A DNA stretch of 5,070 nt. It comes from Chloroflexota bacterium. GTDB taxonomy: Bacteria > Chloroflexota > Anaerolineae > Promineifilales > Promineifilaceae. The position numbers were made by a program, and so were the translations under genes. Shown in pieces: positions 1-5,070 of the stretch (its first letter is position 1; the number at the start of each line of letters is the position of its first letter). The stretch lies in assembly GCA_008501785.1 (NCBI GenBank), contig QQUD01000658.1, positions 1 to 5,070 of the forward strand, given 5' to 3'. The notes under the pieces are model-generated. The model had not been told where the DNA came from and did not search any database. It saw only the letters and a program-made list of their open reading frames with translations.

Positions 1-1
1 A

Positions 2-1063
2 GATGTGCCCGTGATTATGTATGTTGGGCCAGAAGGAGCGCAAGCTGCTTCTGCTGGCAGCGTGATTACAGCTGCTGCACATGCTTCGGCGATGGCTCCT
101 AGTACCATCATTGGTGCAGCTTCCCCGATTAACTCAGACGGCAGCGACATCGGTGAAACTGCTTATCGCAAAACTGTTGAAGATTTAAAAGCAACGATGC
201 GCAGCCTAACAGACCGGCGTGGTGAAGATGCGGTGGCGTTGGCTGAAGCAATGATCGAAGATGCTCGCGCTGTTACTGCAGACGAAGCGCTCGACGCAGG
301 CTTTATTGATGTGATTGCCGATGATGTGGGTGACGTATTAGAAGCATTGGACGGTACGATAGTTGAAGTTGATGGCGAATCCACAACATTGAAACTGGCG
401 AATGCTGTATTGGAACCAGTTCCGTTGAACTTTATTGAACAACTGCTGTTTATTTTGGCAAACCCGCTGTTGATTGGCATCTTGTTGACGATTGGCGCAC
501 AGGCGCTCATTTTTGAAATCACCAATCCTGGCGGCTGGGCGGCTGGCGTGATTGGCATTATTTTGATTGCGTTGGCGCTGTTTGGTGCGGGCCAATTGCC
601 GGTTAATTATTTGGGGTTTGGATTAATTGTAGTCGCCTTTGCCTTATTGATTTCCGAAGCGTTTACGCAAACGAGCGGTCCGCTGGCGATCACGGGCGCT
701 GTGATATTGTTGGCGGGTTTGTTGGTGCTGTTCAATTCACCTGGCACGCCGGAGTTTGCGCGCATTTCGATTGCTGGCGCGGTGGGGATAACGGCCGTTA
801 CCGCCTCCTTCTTTTTGTTCATGGTGGCTAAAGTCGTCCAAATTCGCCGCACACAGCCCGTGACTGGCATGGAAGGATTAGTAGGCCAAATTGCTGCTGC
901 ACGAGCCGATTTTAAGGCAGATGAACAGCATAATCGCCACACTGGCACCGTCCTCATCGTGGGCGAAATCTGGCGTGCAGAATCTGAAGAACCAGTTGCC
1001 GCTGGCGACGATGTCGTCGTAAAGGCGATGGATGGGTTTACGTTGAAGGTGAGGAAGGCTTAA
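2..1063 (+). CDS. NfeD-family membrane-bound serine protease (ClpP class), 5' truncated
   Basis: Partial gene: the frame is open to the window's first bases (codon 2-4 is Asp), and the protein begins inside the protease domain, so the GTG at 5 is not a credible start. Numbering from that codon, residues 1-115 are the end of the ClpP-like domain. The block VGPEGAQAASAGS carries the likely nucleophile Ser16, and APSTIIGAASPI follows. Lys56, about 40 residues after the serine, fits the Ser-Lys dyad known in this family. Residues ~145-278 hold four or five hydrophobic membrane segments (about 147-170, 179-195, 202-217, 228-243, 254-278). Residues ~288-352 form the NfeD OB-fold domain (GMEGLVGQ, TGTVLIVGEIWRA). 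Family members cleave membrane-associated substrates and usually pair with a stomatin/SPFH protein. No such partner lies downstream here, so it could only be upstream, outside the window. Family assignment is strong; the substrate is unknown. Confidence 0.93.
   Translation, partial: DVPVIMYVGPEGAQAASAGSVITAAAHASAMAPSTIIGAASPINSDGSDIGETAYRKTVEDLKATMRSLTDRRGEDAVALAEAMIEDARAVTADEALDAGFIDVIADDVGDVLEALDGTIVEVDGESTTLKLANAVLEPVPLNFIEQLLFILANPLLIGILLTIGAQALIFEITNPGGWAAGVIGIILIALALFGAGQLPVNYLGFGLIVVAFALLISEAFTQTSGPLAITGAVILLAGLLVLFNSPGTPEFARISIAGAVGITAVTASFFLFMVAKVVQIRRTQPVTGMEGLVGQIAAARADFKADEQHNRHTGTVLIVGEIWRAESEEPVAAGDDVVVKAMDGFTLKVRKA
790..799. repeat. AACGGCCGTT palindrome, copy in the NfeD-family gene
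   Basis: Perfect 10-bp palindrome inside the last membrane segment of the NfeD-like protein. It is read as (I)-T-A-V, with ACG GCC GTT in phase. It is the first of seven ACGGCCGT-containing sites in the window. Confidence 0.75.
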
Positions 1064-1100
1064 GACAGAGACAGCGTGTGTTCTGCCCCTGTCTTTCTTA

Positions 1101-1107
1101 GGAGAAG
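1101..1107 (+). promoter_or_regulatory. Ribosome binding site that fixes the biotin-carrier start
   Basis: GGAGAAG lies just before the ATG at 1109, with GGAG ending four bases upstream of it. It favours this ATG over the in-frame GTG at 1076, which has no comparable site and would add an 11-residue leader unlike the family. Confidence 0.75.
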
Positions 1108-1108
1108 T

Positions 1109-1612
1109 ATGGCTAAATTTAAACTCGCATTGAATGGGCAAGAAGCGGATGTGGAAGCGACGCGGCAGGGAAATCAGGTATGTGTCACGTTGGATGGCGA
1201 AACGGCCGTTTTGCACATTGTTTATGCCACAAAAACTGAGATGCTGCTGGAGCGAGAATATCCCGATGGGCGGCGGCAGCATATTCGTGTGGCGGGGCAT
1301 GTGGCGGGAGATAAGAGGCAGTTGTGGGTAAACGGCCGTCTCCTCAACGCCGAACACATCCGCGAAAGAGGTGATGCCGATGTGGGTGATGATTCACTTG
1401 CAGCGTCCATTCCCGCAGTCGTTTCCGAAATCCTGGTGCAACCGGGCGATGCCGTTTCTGCTGGCGACAAGCTCATTTTGCTTGAATCTATGAAAATGAT
1501 TATCCCCATTCAAGCCCCATACGATGGCATTGTGGCTGCCATTCATTGCGCCGCTGGCGAATCGGTGCAAGCAAGCGTGCCTCTAATTGAACTGGAAAAG
1601 AATACAAATTGA
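1109..1612 (+). CDS. Biotin/lipoyl attachment-domain protein (biotin carboxyl carrier-like)
   Basis: 167-residue protein starting at the ATG behind GGAGAAG. The C-terminal domain (~98-163) is a biotinyl domain: an IPAVVSEILVQPGDAVSAGD half-barrel, then LLESMKM with Lys129 as the predicted biotinylation site, then IPIQAPYDGIV and AGESVQ. The ESMKM variant of the commoner AMKM, followed by (I)IPI, recalls the short Bacillus carrier YngHB. Residues 1-85 are a beta-rich region, as found before the biotinyl domain in carboxylase alpha subunits (WVNGRLL near 73-79), joined by a short acidic linker (~86-97). It would act in the cytosol, carrying CO2 on biotin between a biotin carboxylase and a carboxyltransferase. 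Neither enzyme is in the window, so the acyl-CoA substrate cannot be named. It lies 45 bp after the NfeD-like gene, probably co-transcribed. Lipoylation instead of biotinylation is less likely given MKM. Confidence 0.88.
   Translation: MAKFKLALNGQEADVEATRQGNQVCVTLDGETAVLHIVYATKTEMLLEREYPDGRRQHIRVAGHVAGDKRQLWVNGRLLNAEHIRERGDADVGDDSLAASIPAVVSEILVQPGDAVSAGDKLILLESMKMIIPIQAPYDGIVAAIHCAAGESVQASVPLIELEKNTN
1201..1210. repeat. AACGGCCGTT palindrome, first copy in the biotin-carrier gene
   Basis: Perfect 10-bp palindrome near the middle of the N-terminal domain. It is read as E-T-A-V (GAA ACG GCC GTT), the same phase as in the NfeD-like gene and the lipoprotein linker. Confidence 0.75.
1331..1340. 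repeat. ACGGCCGT palindrome, second copy in the biotin-carrier gene
   Basis: AACGGCCGTC: the 8-bp core is perfect and the last base is changed. It is read in a different phase from the copy 130 bp upstream: AAC GGC CGT gives N-G-R. The repeat is therefore kept as DNA rather than as a peptide. Confidence 0.7.
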
Positions 1613-1617
1613 AACCC

Positions 1618-1670
1618 TTTCCCGGAAGTTTATGAGCGATTCAAGTAATCTGCAGGCAACTTCCGGGAAA
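1618..1670. repeat. Perfect 13-bp inverted repeat in the gap before the M24 peptidase gene
   Basis: TTTCCCGGAAGTT at 1618-1630 is exactly complementary to AACTTCCGGGAAA at 1658-1670, with a 27-base loop that contains a weaker GATT/AATC inner stem. It begins five bases after the biotin-carrier stop and ends ten bases before the next ribosome binding site. No run of T follows the right arm, so it does not look like a standard intrinsic terminator. It may be an mRNA 3'-end stabiliser, an attenuator, or one copy of a dispersed intergenic repeat. Confidence 0.8.
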
Positions 1671-1680
1671 ATCATTTGCG

Positions 1681-1686
1681 AAGGAG
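1681..1686 (+). promoter_or_regulatory. Shine-Dalgarno site of the M24 peptidase gene
   Basis: AAGGAG, six bases before the ATG at 1693, is the clearest ribosome binding site in the window. It supports independent translation of this gene. Confidence 0.8.
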
Positions 1687-1692
1687 CTATTC

Positions 1693-2799
1693 ATGAATCT
1701 GAATCGTCTTAAACGGGTTCAACAACAAATTTTAGCAAACGGTCTAGATGGCATCGTTTTGATGCCAGGACCAAACATGTTGTACGTGAGTGACATTCAC
1801 ACCCATGTCAGTGAACGGCCGATTTTGTTATTCATACCCGCCGATGATGACCCGGCAATCATCATTCCTAACCTGGAAGCCATGAAAGCAAAGGCTGCTG
1901 GCATCCCAGAGGGACGCATTTTTGGTTGGACCGATGATGAAGGGTATACGGGCGCGTTTCAACAAGCGTGTGCCCATTTAGAATTAGCTGATTATTTGCT
2001 AGGTGTTGAAGCCCTGCACATGCGTGTTTTAGAGCTAGAACTGTTAAAACGATATGCCCCTGGCTTGCAAACCGCCCACGCTGAGCCGATCATGATGGCC
2101 TTGCGCCTGGTGAAAGATGATGCAGAGGTTGTGGCGATGGAAAAAGCCATTGATGTGGCGCAAAAAGCAATGGATGCGCTGCTGCCTCACATAAAAATTG
2201 GCATGACAGAAAAGCAGGTGGCGGCCATGCTCACGCGACTTTTGTTAGAAGGTGGTGCCGATTCGATTGCATTTGGCCCGATTGTTTCTACCGGACCCAA
2301 TAGCGCATCTCCTCATGCTGTGCCCACAGACCGCGTATTGCAAGATGGCGATTTGTTGGTGATTGATTGGGGTTGTTTTGTAGATGGTTATCCATCTGAC
2401 ATCACACGTACGTTTGCTGTTGGCGATATCGAGCCGGAATTTGAGCGCATTTACAACGCCGTTAAATTGTCCAACGAACAAGGTAAATTGGTTGCTGGAC
2501 CGGGCGCGACTGGTCAAGATGTGGACCGTGCCGCACGTGATGTGATTGATGAGGCGGGATATGGTGACTATTTCATTCACCGCACAGGGCATGGTTTGGG
2601 GCTAGAAGTTCATGAACCGCCATTCATGATGGAAGGAAATGGTGAGGCGCTTGGTGTTGGCAATGTTTTTACTGTCGAACCAGGAATCTACTTGCCAGAA
2701 CGTGGCGGCGTTCGTATCGAGGATGATGTGATTATTACCGAAAATGGTCATCGTTCACTTACATCTTACACCCGAGAATTAATAACTGTTGGCAAATAA
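1693..2799 (+). CDS. M24 family metallopeptidase, Xaa-Pro aminopeptidase/prolidase type
   Basis: 368-residue protein, a normal full length for bacterial PepQ/PepP-like enzymes. Residues 1-~130 are the creatinase-type N-terminal domain (GLDGIVLMPGPNMLYVSD). Residues ~140-365 are the pita-bread catalytic domain. All five predicted metal ligands are present: Asp225 (VIDWG), Asp236 (SDITRTF), His300 (RTGHGLG), Glu329 (TVEPGIY) and Glu343 (RIEDD). The expected catalytic histidines are His208 (SPHAVP) and His307 (EVHEPP). The family uses two Mn/Co/Zn ions to cleave bonds next to proline: Xaa-Pro dipeptides (prolidase) or the N-terminal residue before Pro (aminopeptidase P). Motifs alone do not separate the two. 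There is no signal peptide, so it should be cytosolic, recycling proline peptides. The start is set by AAGGAG. Its last 11 bases overlap the only plausible start region of the next gene. Confidence 0.93.
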   Translation: MNLNRLKRVQQQILANGLDGIVLMPGPNMLYVSDIHTHVSERPILLFIPADDDPAIIIPNLEAMKAKAAGIPEGRIFGWTDDEGYTGAFQQACAHLELADYLLGVEALHMRVLELELLKRYAPGLQTAHAEPIMMALRLVKDDAEVVAMEKAIDVAQKAMDALLPHIKIGMTEKQVAAMLTRLLLEGGADSIAFGPIVSTGPNSASPHAVPTDRVLQDGDLLVIDWGCFVDGYPSDITRTFAVGDIEPEFERIYNAVKLSNEQGKLVAGPGATGQDVDRAARDVIDEAGYGDYFIHRTGHGLGLEVHEPPFMMEGNGEALGVGNVFTVEPGIYLPERGGVRIEDDVIITENGHRSLTSYTRELITVGK

Positions 2800-4144
2800 A
2801 AACTTAAAATGGAGTGGACAAGGTAACAAGGTAAAAATAGTCTTTTACCTTGTTACCTTGTTACCCCTTCACCTTGTTATCCTTTTTGTTCTAGCGGCTT
2901 GTCGTACTGAAACACCGCCCATCCAGGAGACGATAACGTCAGAATTAGCGGAAACGGCCGTTTCCACCATCACCGCCATCCCTGCACCCTATCTGGCCCC
3001 TGCATCAGCCACGCCAGCACCTTATCTGGCTCCACAAGTGACAGAAACGGCCGTTCCTTCCCCCACATCCATCCCCGAGCAAATCGTAGAAGCCACAACA
3101 GAAACGTTTTTGCCATTTATGGGCAGTGCGGAAGAGGAAACGGCCGTTCCCACTCAAACCCCCGTCCCGTCCCCAACGCCGATACCAACTGTGGACTTTG
3201 CGGCCGTTCAAGCCGAACTTCGTGCCCAAGGGAAAGAACTTGCCACCGTCAAAATAGGGTTTCACGTTGGAGTCGGCGGCAACAGTACGGGGTTAGAAGA
3301 TTGGATGCGGGCGCTTGATGCGGCCGGTGTGCCATTTTTCTTAAAAAGCGTAGACAACGCCCAGCCTATTTTGCTTGGTCAAGAGCTTATGAAAGCCAGC
3401 GGGGTTCCGCATGTACTCGTCTTTCGCAAACGAGCGGGTGACGAATACGACTGGGACGTTCCCAACTACAACCTACCTCCAGAACAAGCTGCCGAAATCC
3501 ATTGGCAAATGCATCGAGATTCATTTCCACCTGAGTTAGATCCCAATCTTGTTTGGGTTGAAACGATCAACGAAGTGGATAGAACCCGGTCTGAATGGCT
3601 GGCTCAGTTTGCGATGTCAACGGCAACTATGGCGATTCGAGATGGGTTCAATTGGGCAGCATTTGGTTTTTCATCGGGTGAACCTGAACCAGAGCATTGG
3701 CAAGGCCCAAAAATGCTAGAATTTCTGCGTTTTGCGGGCGAACACCCAAATCGGGTAGCGATTGCACTGCACGAGTACAGCTACCTACGTGATGATATTG
3801 GCGATGCGTACCCTTACAAAGTCGGCCGTTTTCAAGAACTGCTGCGTATTGTTGATAGTTATGGCATTCCGCGACCGACCATCTTGATTACGGAATGGGG
3901 TTGGACCTATGAAAAAGTGCCATCCCGCAAAGATGCAATCAAGGATATTGCCTGGGCATCCGACCTTTATGCACAATATCCATCTGTAAAAGGAGCCGCA
4001 ATTTGGTATTTGGGTAGTGGTTTTAGGAATATTGCTGATAGTGCGCAAAAGTTGATTGCGCCTGTCACCGAATATACCTTGCAAAACTACTTTGTTCGGT
4101 CACAGCAGCCTGAGGCAGTTGATGTTGAGGGGAAACGGCCGTAA
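2789..4144 (+). CDS. Secreted lipoprotein with P/T-rich linker and clan GH-A-like glycoside hydrolase domain
   Basis: 451 residues if begun at TTG 2789. The N-terminus has a lysine-containing stretch, a hydrophobic core (~17-37) and a lipobox VLAAC with Cys38 as the predicted lipid anchor. Residues ~40-135 are a Pro/Thr/Ala linker with repeats (ETAV at 55, 86 and 117; PAPYLAP twice), typical of surface-exposed spacers. Residues ~150-435 look like a TIM barrel: strand KIGFHVG, then ETINEVD with Glu262 after Asn, then ALHEY, then ILITEWGW with Glu369, then AAIWYLGSG. An Asn-Glu acid/base at strand 4 and a Glu nucleophile at strand 7 are the clan GH-A signature. The family number and the sugar substrate cannot be read from the sequence. 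The start is insecure: an in-frame stop at 2783-2785 leaves only CTG 2786, TTG 2789 or TTG 2858, with no good ribosome binding site. A palindromic repeat forms much of the signal peptide. Confidence 0.82.
   Translation: MANKNLKWSGQGNKVKIVFYLVTLLPLHLVILFVLAACRTETPPIQETITSELAETAVSTITAIPAPYLAPASATPAPYLAPQVTETAVPSPTSIPEQIVEATTETFLPFMGSAEEETAVPTQTPVPSPTPIPTVDFAAVQAELRAQGKELATVKIGFHVGVGGNSTGLEDWMRALDAAGVPFFLKSVDNAQPILLGQELMKASGVPHVLVFRKRAGDEYDWDVPNYNLPPEQAAEIHWQMHRDSFPPELDPNLVWVETINEVDRTRSEWLAQFAMSTATMAIRDGFNWAAFGFSSGEPEPEHWQGPKMLEFLRFAGEHPNRVAIALHEYSYLRDDIGDAYPYKVGRFQELLRIVDSYGIPRPTILITEWGWTYEKVPSRKDAIKDIAWASDLYAQYPSVKGAAIWYLGSGFRNIADSAQKLIAPVTEYTLQNYFVRSQQPEAVDVEGKRP
2818..2882. repeat. Palindromic array of 8-bp units inside the lipoprotein's signal-peptide region
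   Basis: A perfect 19-bp inverted repeat (2818-2836 with 2843-2861, six-base loop ATAGTC) is built from 8-bp units. The left side is ACAAGGTA twice (2818-2833). The right side is TTTTACCT, TGTTACCT, TGTTACCC, CTTCACCT and TGTTATCC (2843-2882), with the later units degenerating. It lies within the open frame and encodes about residues 11-31 of the lipoprotein, from the n-region into the hydrophobic core. The RNA hairpin would sit about 30 bases after the presumed start codon. Confidence 0.85.
2953..3148. repeat. Three AACGGCCGTT palindromes at exact 93-bp spacing in the lipoprotein linker
   Basis: Copies lie at 2953-2962, 3046-3055 and 3139-3148, each 93 bp (31 codons) from the next. All are preceded by GA, so each encodes E-T-A-V. 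The first extends to a 14-bp palindrome, GAAACGGCCGTTTC. The DNA between copies is not similar, so this is not a simple 93-bp tandem duplication. A degenerate relative, GCGGCCGTT, follows at 3200-3208. Confidence 0.8.
2981..3034 (+). repeat. Direct repeat encoding PAPYLAP twice in the linker
   Basis: Codons 2981-3001 and 3014-3034 both encode P-A-P-Y-L-A-P, 33 bp apart. They differ only at a few third positions, which suggests a small internal duplication that has since drifted silently. Confidence 0.75.
4134..4143. repeat. ACGGCCGT palindrome overlapping the lipoprotein stop codon
   Basis: AACGGCCGTA, read in the third phase as (AAA) CGG CCG TAA, gives K-R-P-stop. The palindrome therefore supplies the T and first A of the stop codon and the last residues of the protein. 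Confidence 0.7.
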
Positions 4145-4157
4145 TCTCTTTTCCGCA

Positions 4158-4204
4158 GGAGTGGAGGCTTTAGCCGGAACCGTTCCGGCTAAAGCCTCCA
4201 CTCC
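4158..4204. repeat. Perfect 23-bp-arm inverted repeat between the lipoprotein and DNA polymerase IV genes
   Basis: Arms 4158-4180 and 4182-4204 are exactly complementary around a single central C (4181). As RNA the tip would open to about three bases, leaving some 22 pairs. Each arm also contains a small GGCT-TT-AGCC self-complementary unit (left copy 4166-4175), so cruciform or branched folds are possible. No T-run follows, so a classic intrinsic terminator is not supported for the + strand, although such a strong stem could still stabilise the upstream mRNA or impede readthrough. The perfect arms suggest a recently acquired or actively maintained element. Confidence 0.88.
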
Positions 4205-4227
4205 AATGTGATGTGCAAAATCATTTT

Positions 4228-5070
4228 ATGAACGAAGACGAACCAACCGCTGAAAATAATTGGAGTCGTGCTATCCTCCATCTGGATATGGATGCATTTT
4301 ATGTTAACGTGCATATTTTGGATAACCCAGAAGATGCTGGAATTCCACTCGTGGTGGGCGGCCAGCCAGACAAGCGCGGTGTGGTTGCTTCTGCCAGTTA
4401 CGAAGCACGGCAAACCGGCGTTCGCTCTGCGATGCCCACCAGTCAGGCAAGGCGCTTGTGTCCTCAGGTAAAGATAGTGCCTGCAAATTGGGAACGCATT
4501 CGTGAAAGTTCGCGGCAAGTCATGGTAGTTTTGCGCGAATATGGTCCGGTTGAGCAAATGAGTGTGGATGAAGCCTATATTGACCTTTCACAGCAGACCC
4601 AACCGGAAAAGGTAGCGTCCCAAATTCAAGATCGGGTGAAATCTGAAACGAAATTACCCTGTTCGGTGGGTTTGGCAACAAGTAAACTTGTCGCCAAGGT
4701 TGCCTCAGATTTTGATAAACCAGAGGGATTTACGGTTGTTCCATCTGGCACCGAAGCAGCATTTTTGGCACCAATGTCCACCCGAGCCATTCATGGGATT
4801 GGCCCACGCACAGCCGAAAAGCTGGCAGCGATGAGCATCACAACCTGTGCCCAGTTGGCAACGGCCGAATTCATCCTACTCAAGCAGCGTTTTGGCAATC
4901 AAGCTGAAAGCTTGCAGCAGCGTGCGCAGGGTATTGACAATCGAAATGTGCATTCTGAGCGAGGGCAGGCCAAAAGCATTAGCCAAGAATGGACATTTAA
5001 CACGGATGTAAATGATGCCAAAGTGCTAACCAATCAGCTGGACAAAATGTGTGAACGTGTGGCTAAATCG
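4228..5070 (+). CDS. dinB: DNA polymerase IV, Y-family translesion polymerase, 3' truncated
   Basis: The frame runs open to the window end, giving 281 codons of a protein usually about 350-420 long. Palm and fingers: DMDAFY at 20-25, with metal-binding Asp20 and probable steric gate Tyr25; then RGVVASASYEAR (50-61) and MSVDEAYIDL (111-120), with catalytic Asp114 and Glu115. The block CSVGLATSKLVAKVAS...KPEG (145-167) is canonical. The thumb carries the helix-hairpin-helix GIGPRTAEKL (190-199). The little finger begins at KSISQEWTF (249-257) and is cut off, so the clamp-binding tail is not visible. The enzyme copies past damaged template bases with low fidelity. ATG 4228 follows A/T-rich DNA without a clear ribosome binding site; GTG 4213 is an in-frame alternative. 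It lies 83 bp after the lipoprotein gene, behind a strong inverted repeat, so it may have its own promoter. I see no LexA-type box. Confidence 0.93.
   Translation, partial: MNEDEPTAENNWSRAILHLDMDAFYVNVHILDNPEDAGIPLVVGGQPDKRGVVASASYEARQTGVRSAMPTSQARRLCPQVKIVPANWERIRESSRQVMVVLREYGPVEQMSVDEAYIDLSQQTQPEKVASQIQDRVKSETKLPCSVGLATSKLVAKVASDFDKPEGFTVVPSGTEAAFLAPMSTRAIHGIGPRTAEKLAAMSITTCAQLATAEFILLKQRFGNQAESLQQRAQGIDNRNVHSERGQAKSISQEWTFNTDVNDAKVLTNQLDKMCERVAKS

Noticed and set aside
1062..1100. Possible terminator: AAGACAG (1062-1068) pairs with CTGTCTT (1089-1095), followed by a short pyrimidine stretch.
   Set aside because: The stem is only 7 bp with a 20-base loop and no clear T-run, and it lies in a 45-bp gap between genes that look co-transcribed. 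It is too weak to call.
1076..1108. GTG start at 1076 for the biotin-carrier gene.
   Set aside because: No ribosome binding site precedes it, while the in-frame ATG 1109 has GGAG at proper spacing and gives a sensible N-terminus.
2811..2818. The octamer GGAGTGGA occurs both here, just before the 8-bp-unit palindrome, and at 4158-4165, at the start of the 23-bp inverted repeat.
   Set aside because: Two copies of an 8-mer are weak evidence. At 4158 it is part of the repeat arm, while here it lies just outside the palindrome, so a shared insertion target or element end is not supported.
2953..3148. A CRISPR-like or phage-att reading of the evenly spaced palindromes.
   Set aside because: The repeats are only 10-14 bp, lie in phase within a coding linker, and are found elsewhere in the window in other frames. 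No cas or integrase gene is present.
4145..4227. An SOS (LexA) box or sigma-70 promoter for the DNA polymerase IV gene.
   Set aside because: I could not find a convincing LexA-type palindrome or paired -35/-10 hexamers. The gap is dominated by the inverted repeat.
4189..4557. Open frames on the minus strand, and a + strand frame at 4268-4471.
   Set aside because: They overlap the canonical DNA polymerase IV frame with its catalytic motifs and encode nothing recognisable. They are shadows of that gene.

Overview
The window is a tightly packed stretch of bacterial DNA with roughly balanced base composition. All five genes are on the + strand. I see no tRNA, rRNA, CRISPR array, transposase or phage gene. 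A P/T-rich lipoprotein linker of the 'TPVPSPTPIPT' kind, the mid-range GC and the many intergenic palindromes make me lean towards Chloroflexota (Anaerolineae-like). That placement is an inference from style, not from a marker gene.

Layout: (1) 2-1063 is the 3' part of an NfeD-family membrane serine protease (ClpP-like domain, membrane segments, C-terminal OB domain); its 5' end lies outside the window. (2) 1109-1612 is a small biotin carrier protein with an ESMKM biotinylation motif. (3) 1618-1670 is a perfect 13-bp inverted repeat between genes. (4) 1693-2799 is an M24 metallopeptidase (Xaa-Pro aminopeptidase/prolidase type) with all metal ligands present. (5) 2789-4144 is a secreted lipoprotein with a repetitive P/T-rich linker and a domain resembling clan GH-A glycoside hydrolases. 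(6) 4158-4204 is a perfect 23-bp-arm inverted repeat. (7) 4228-5070 is the 5' two thirds of a Y-family DNA polymerase IV gene, cut by the window end.

The genes do not form an obvious single pathway. They look like housekeeping and envelope functions in a co-directional run: membrane proteolysis, biotin-dependent carboxylation, proline-peptide turnover, a surface lipoprotein and translesion synthesis. The unusual content is in the DNA rather than in the gene list. A short palindrome, AACGGCCGTT, recurs far more often than chance and is read in all three codon frames. An 8-bp-unit palindromic repeat lies inside the lipoprotein reading frame and supplies most of its signal peptide. Two further perfect inverted repeats fill two of the longer intergenic gaps. 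I found no clear evidence of a new multi-gene system; the repeat families are the best lead.
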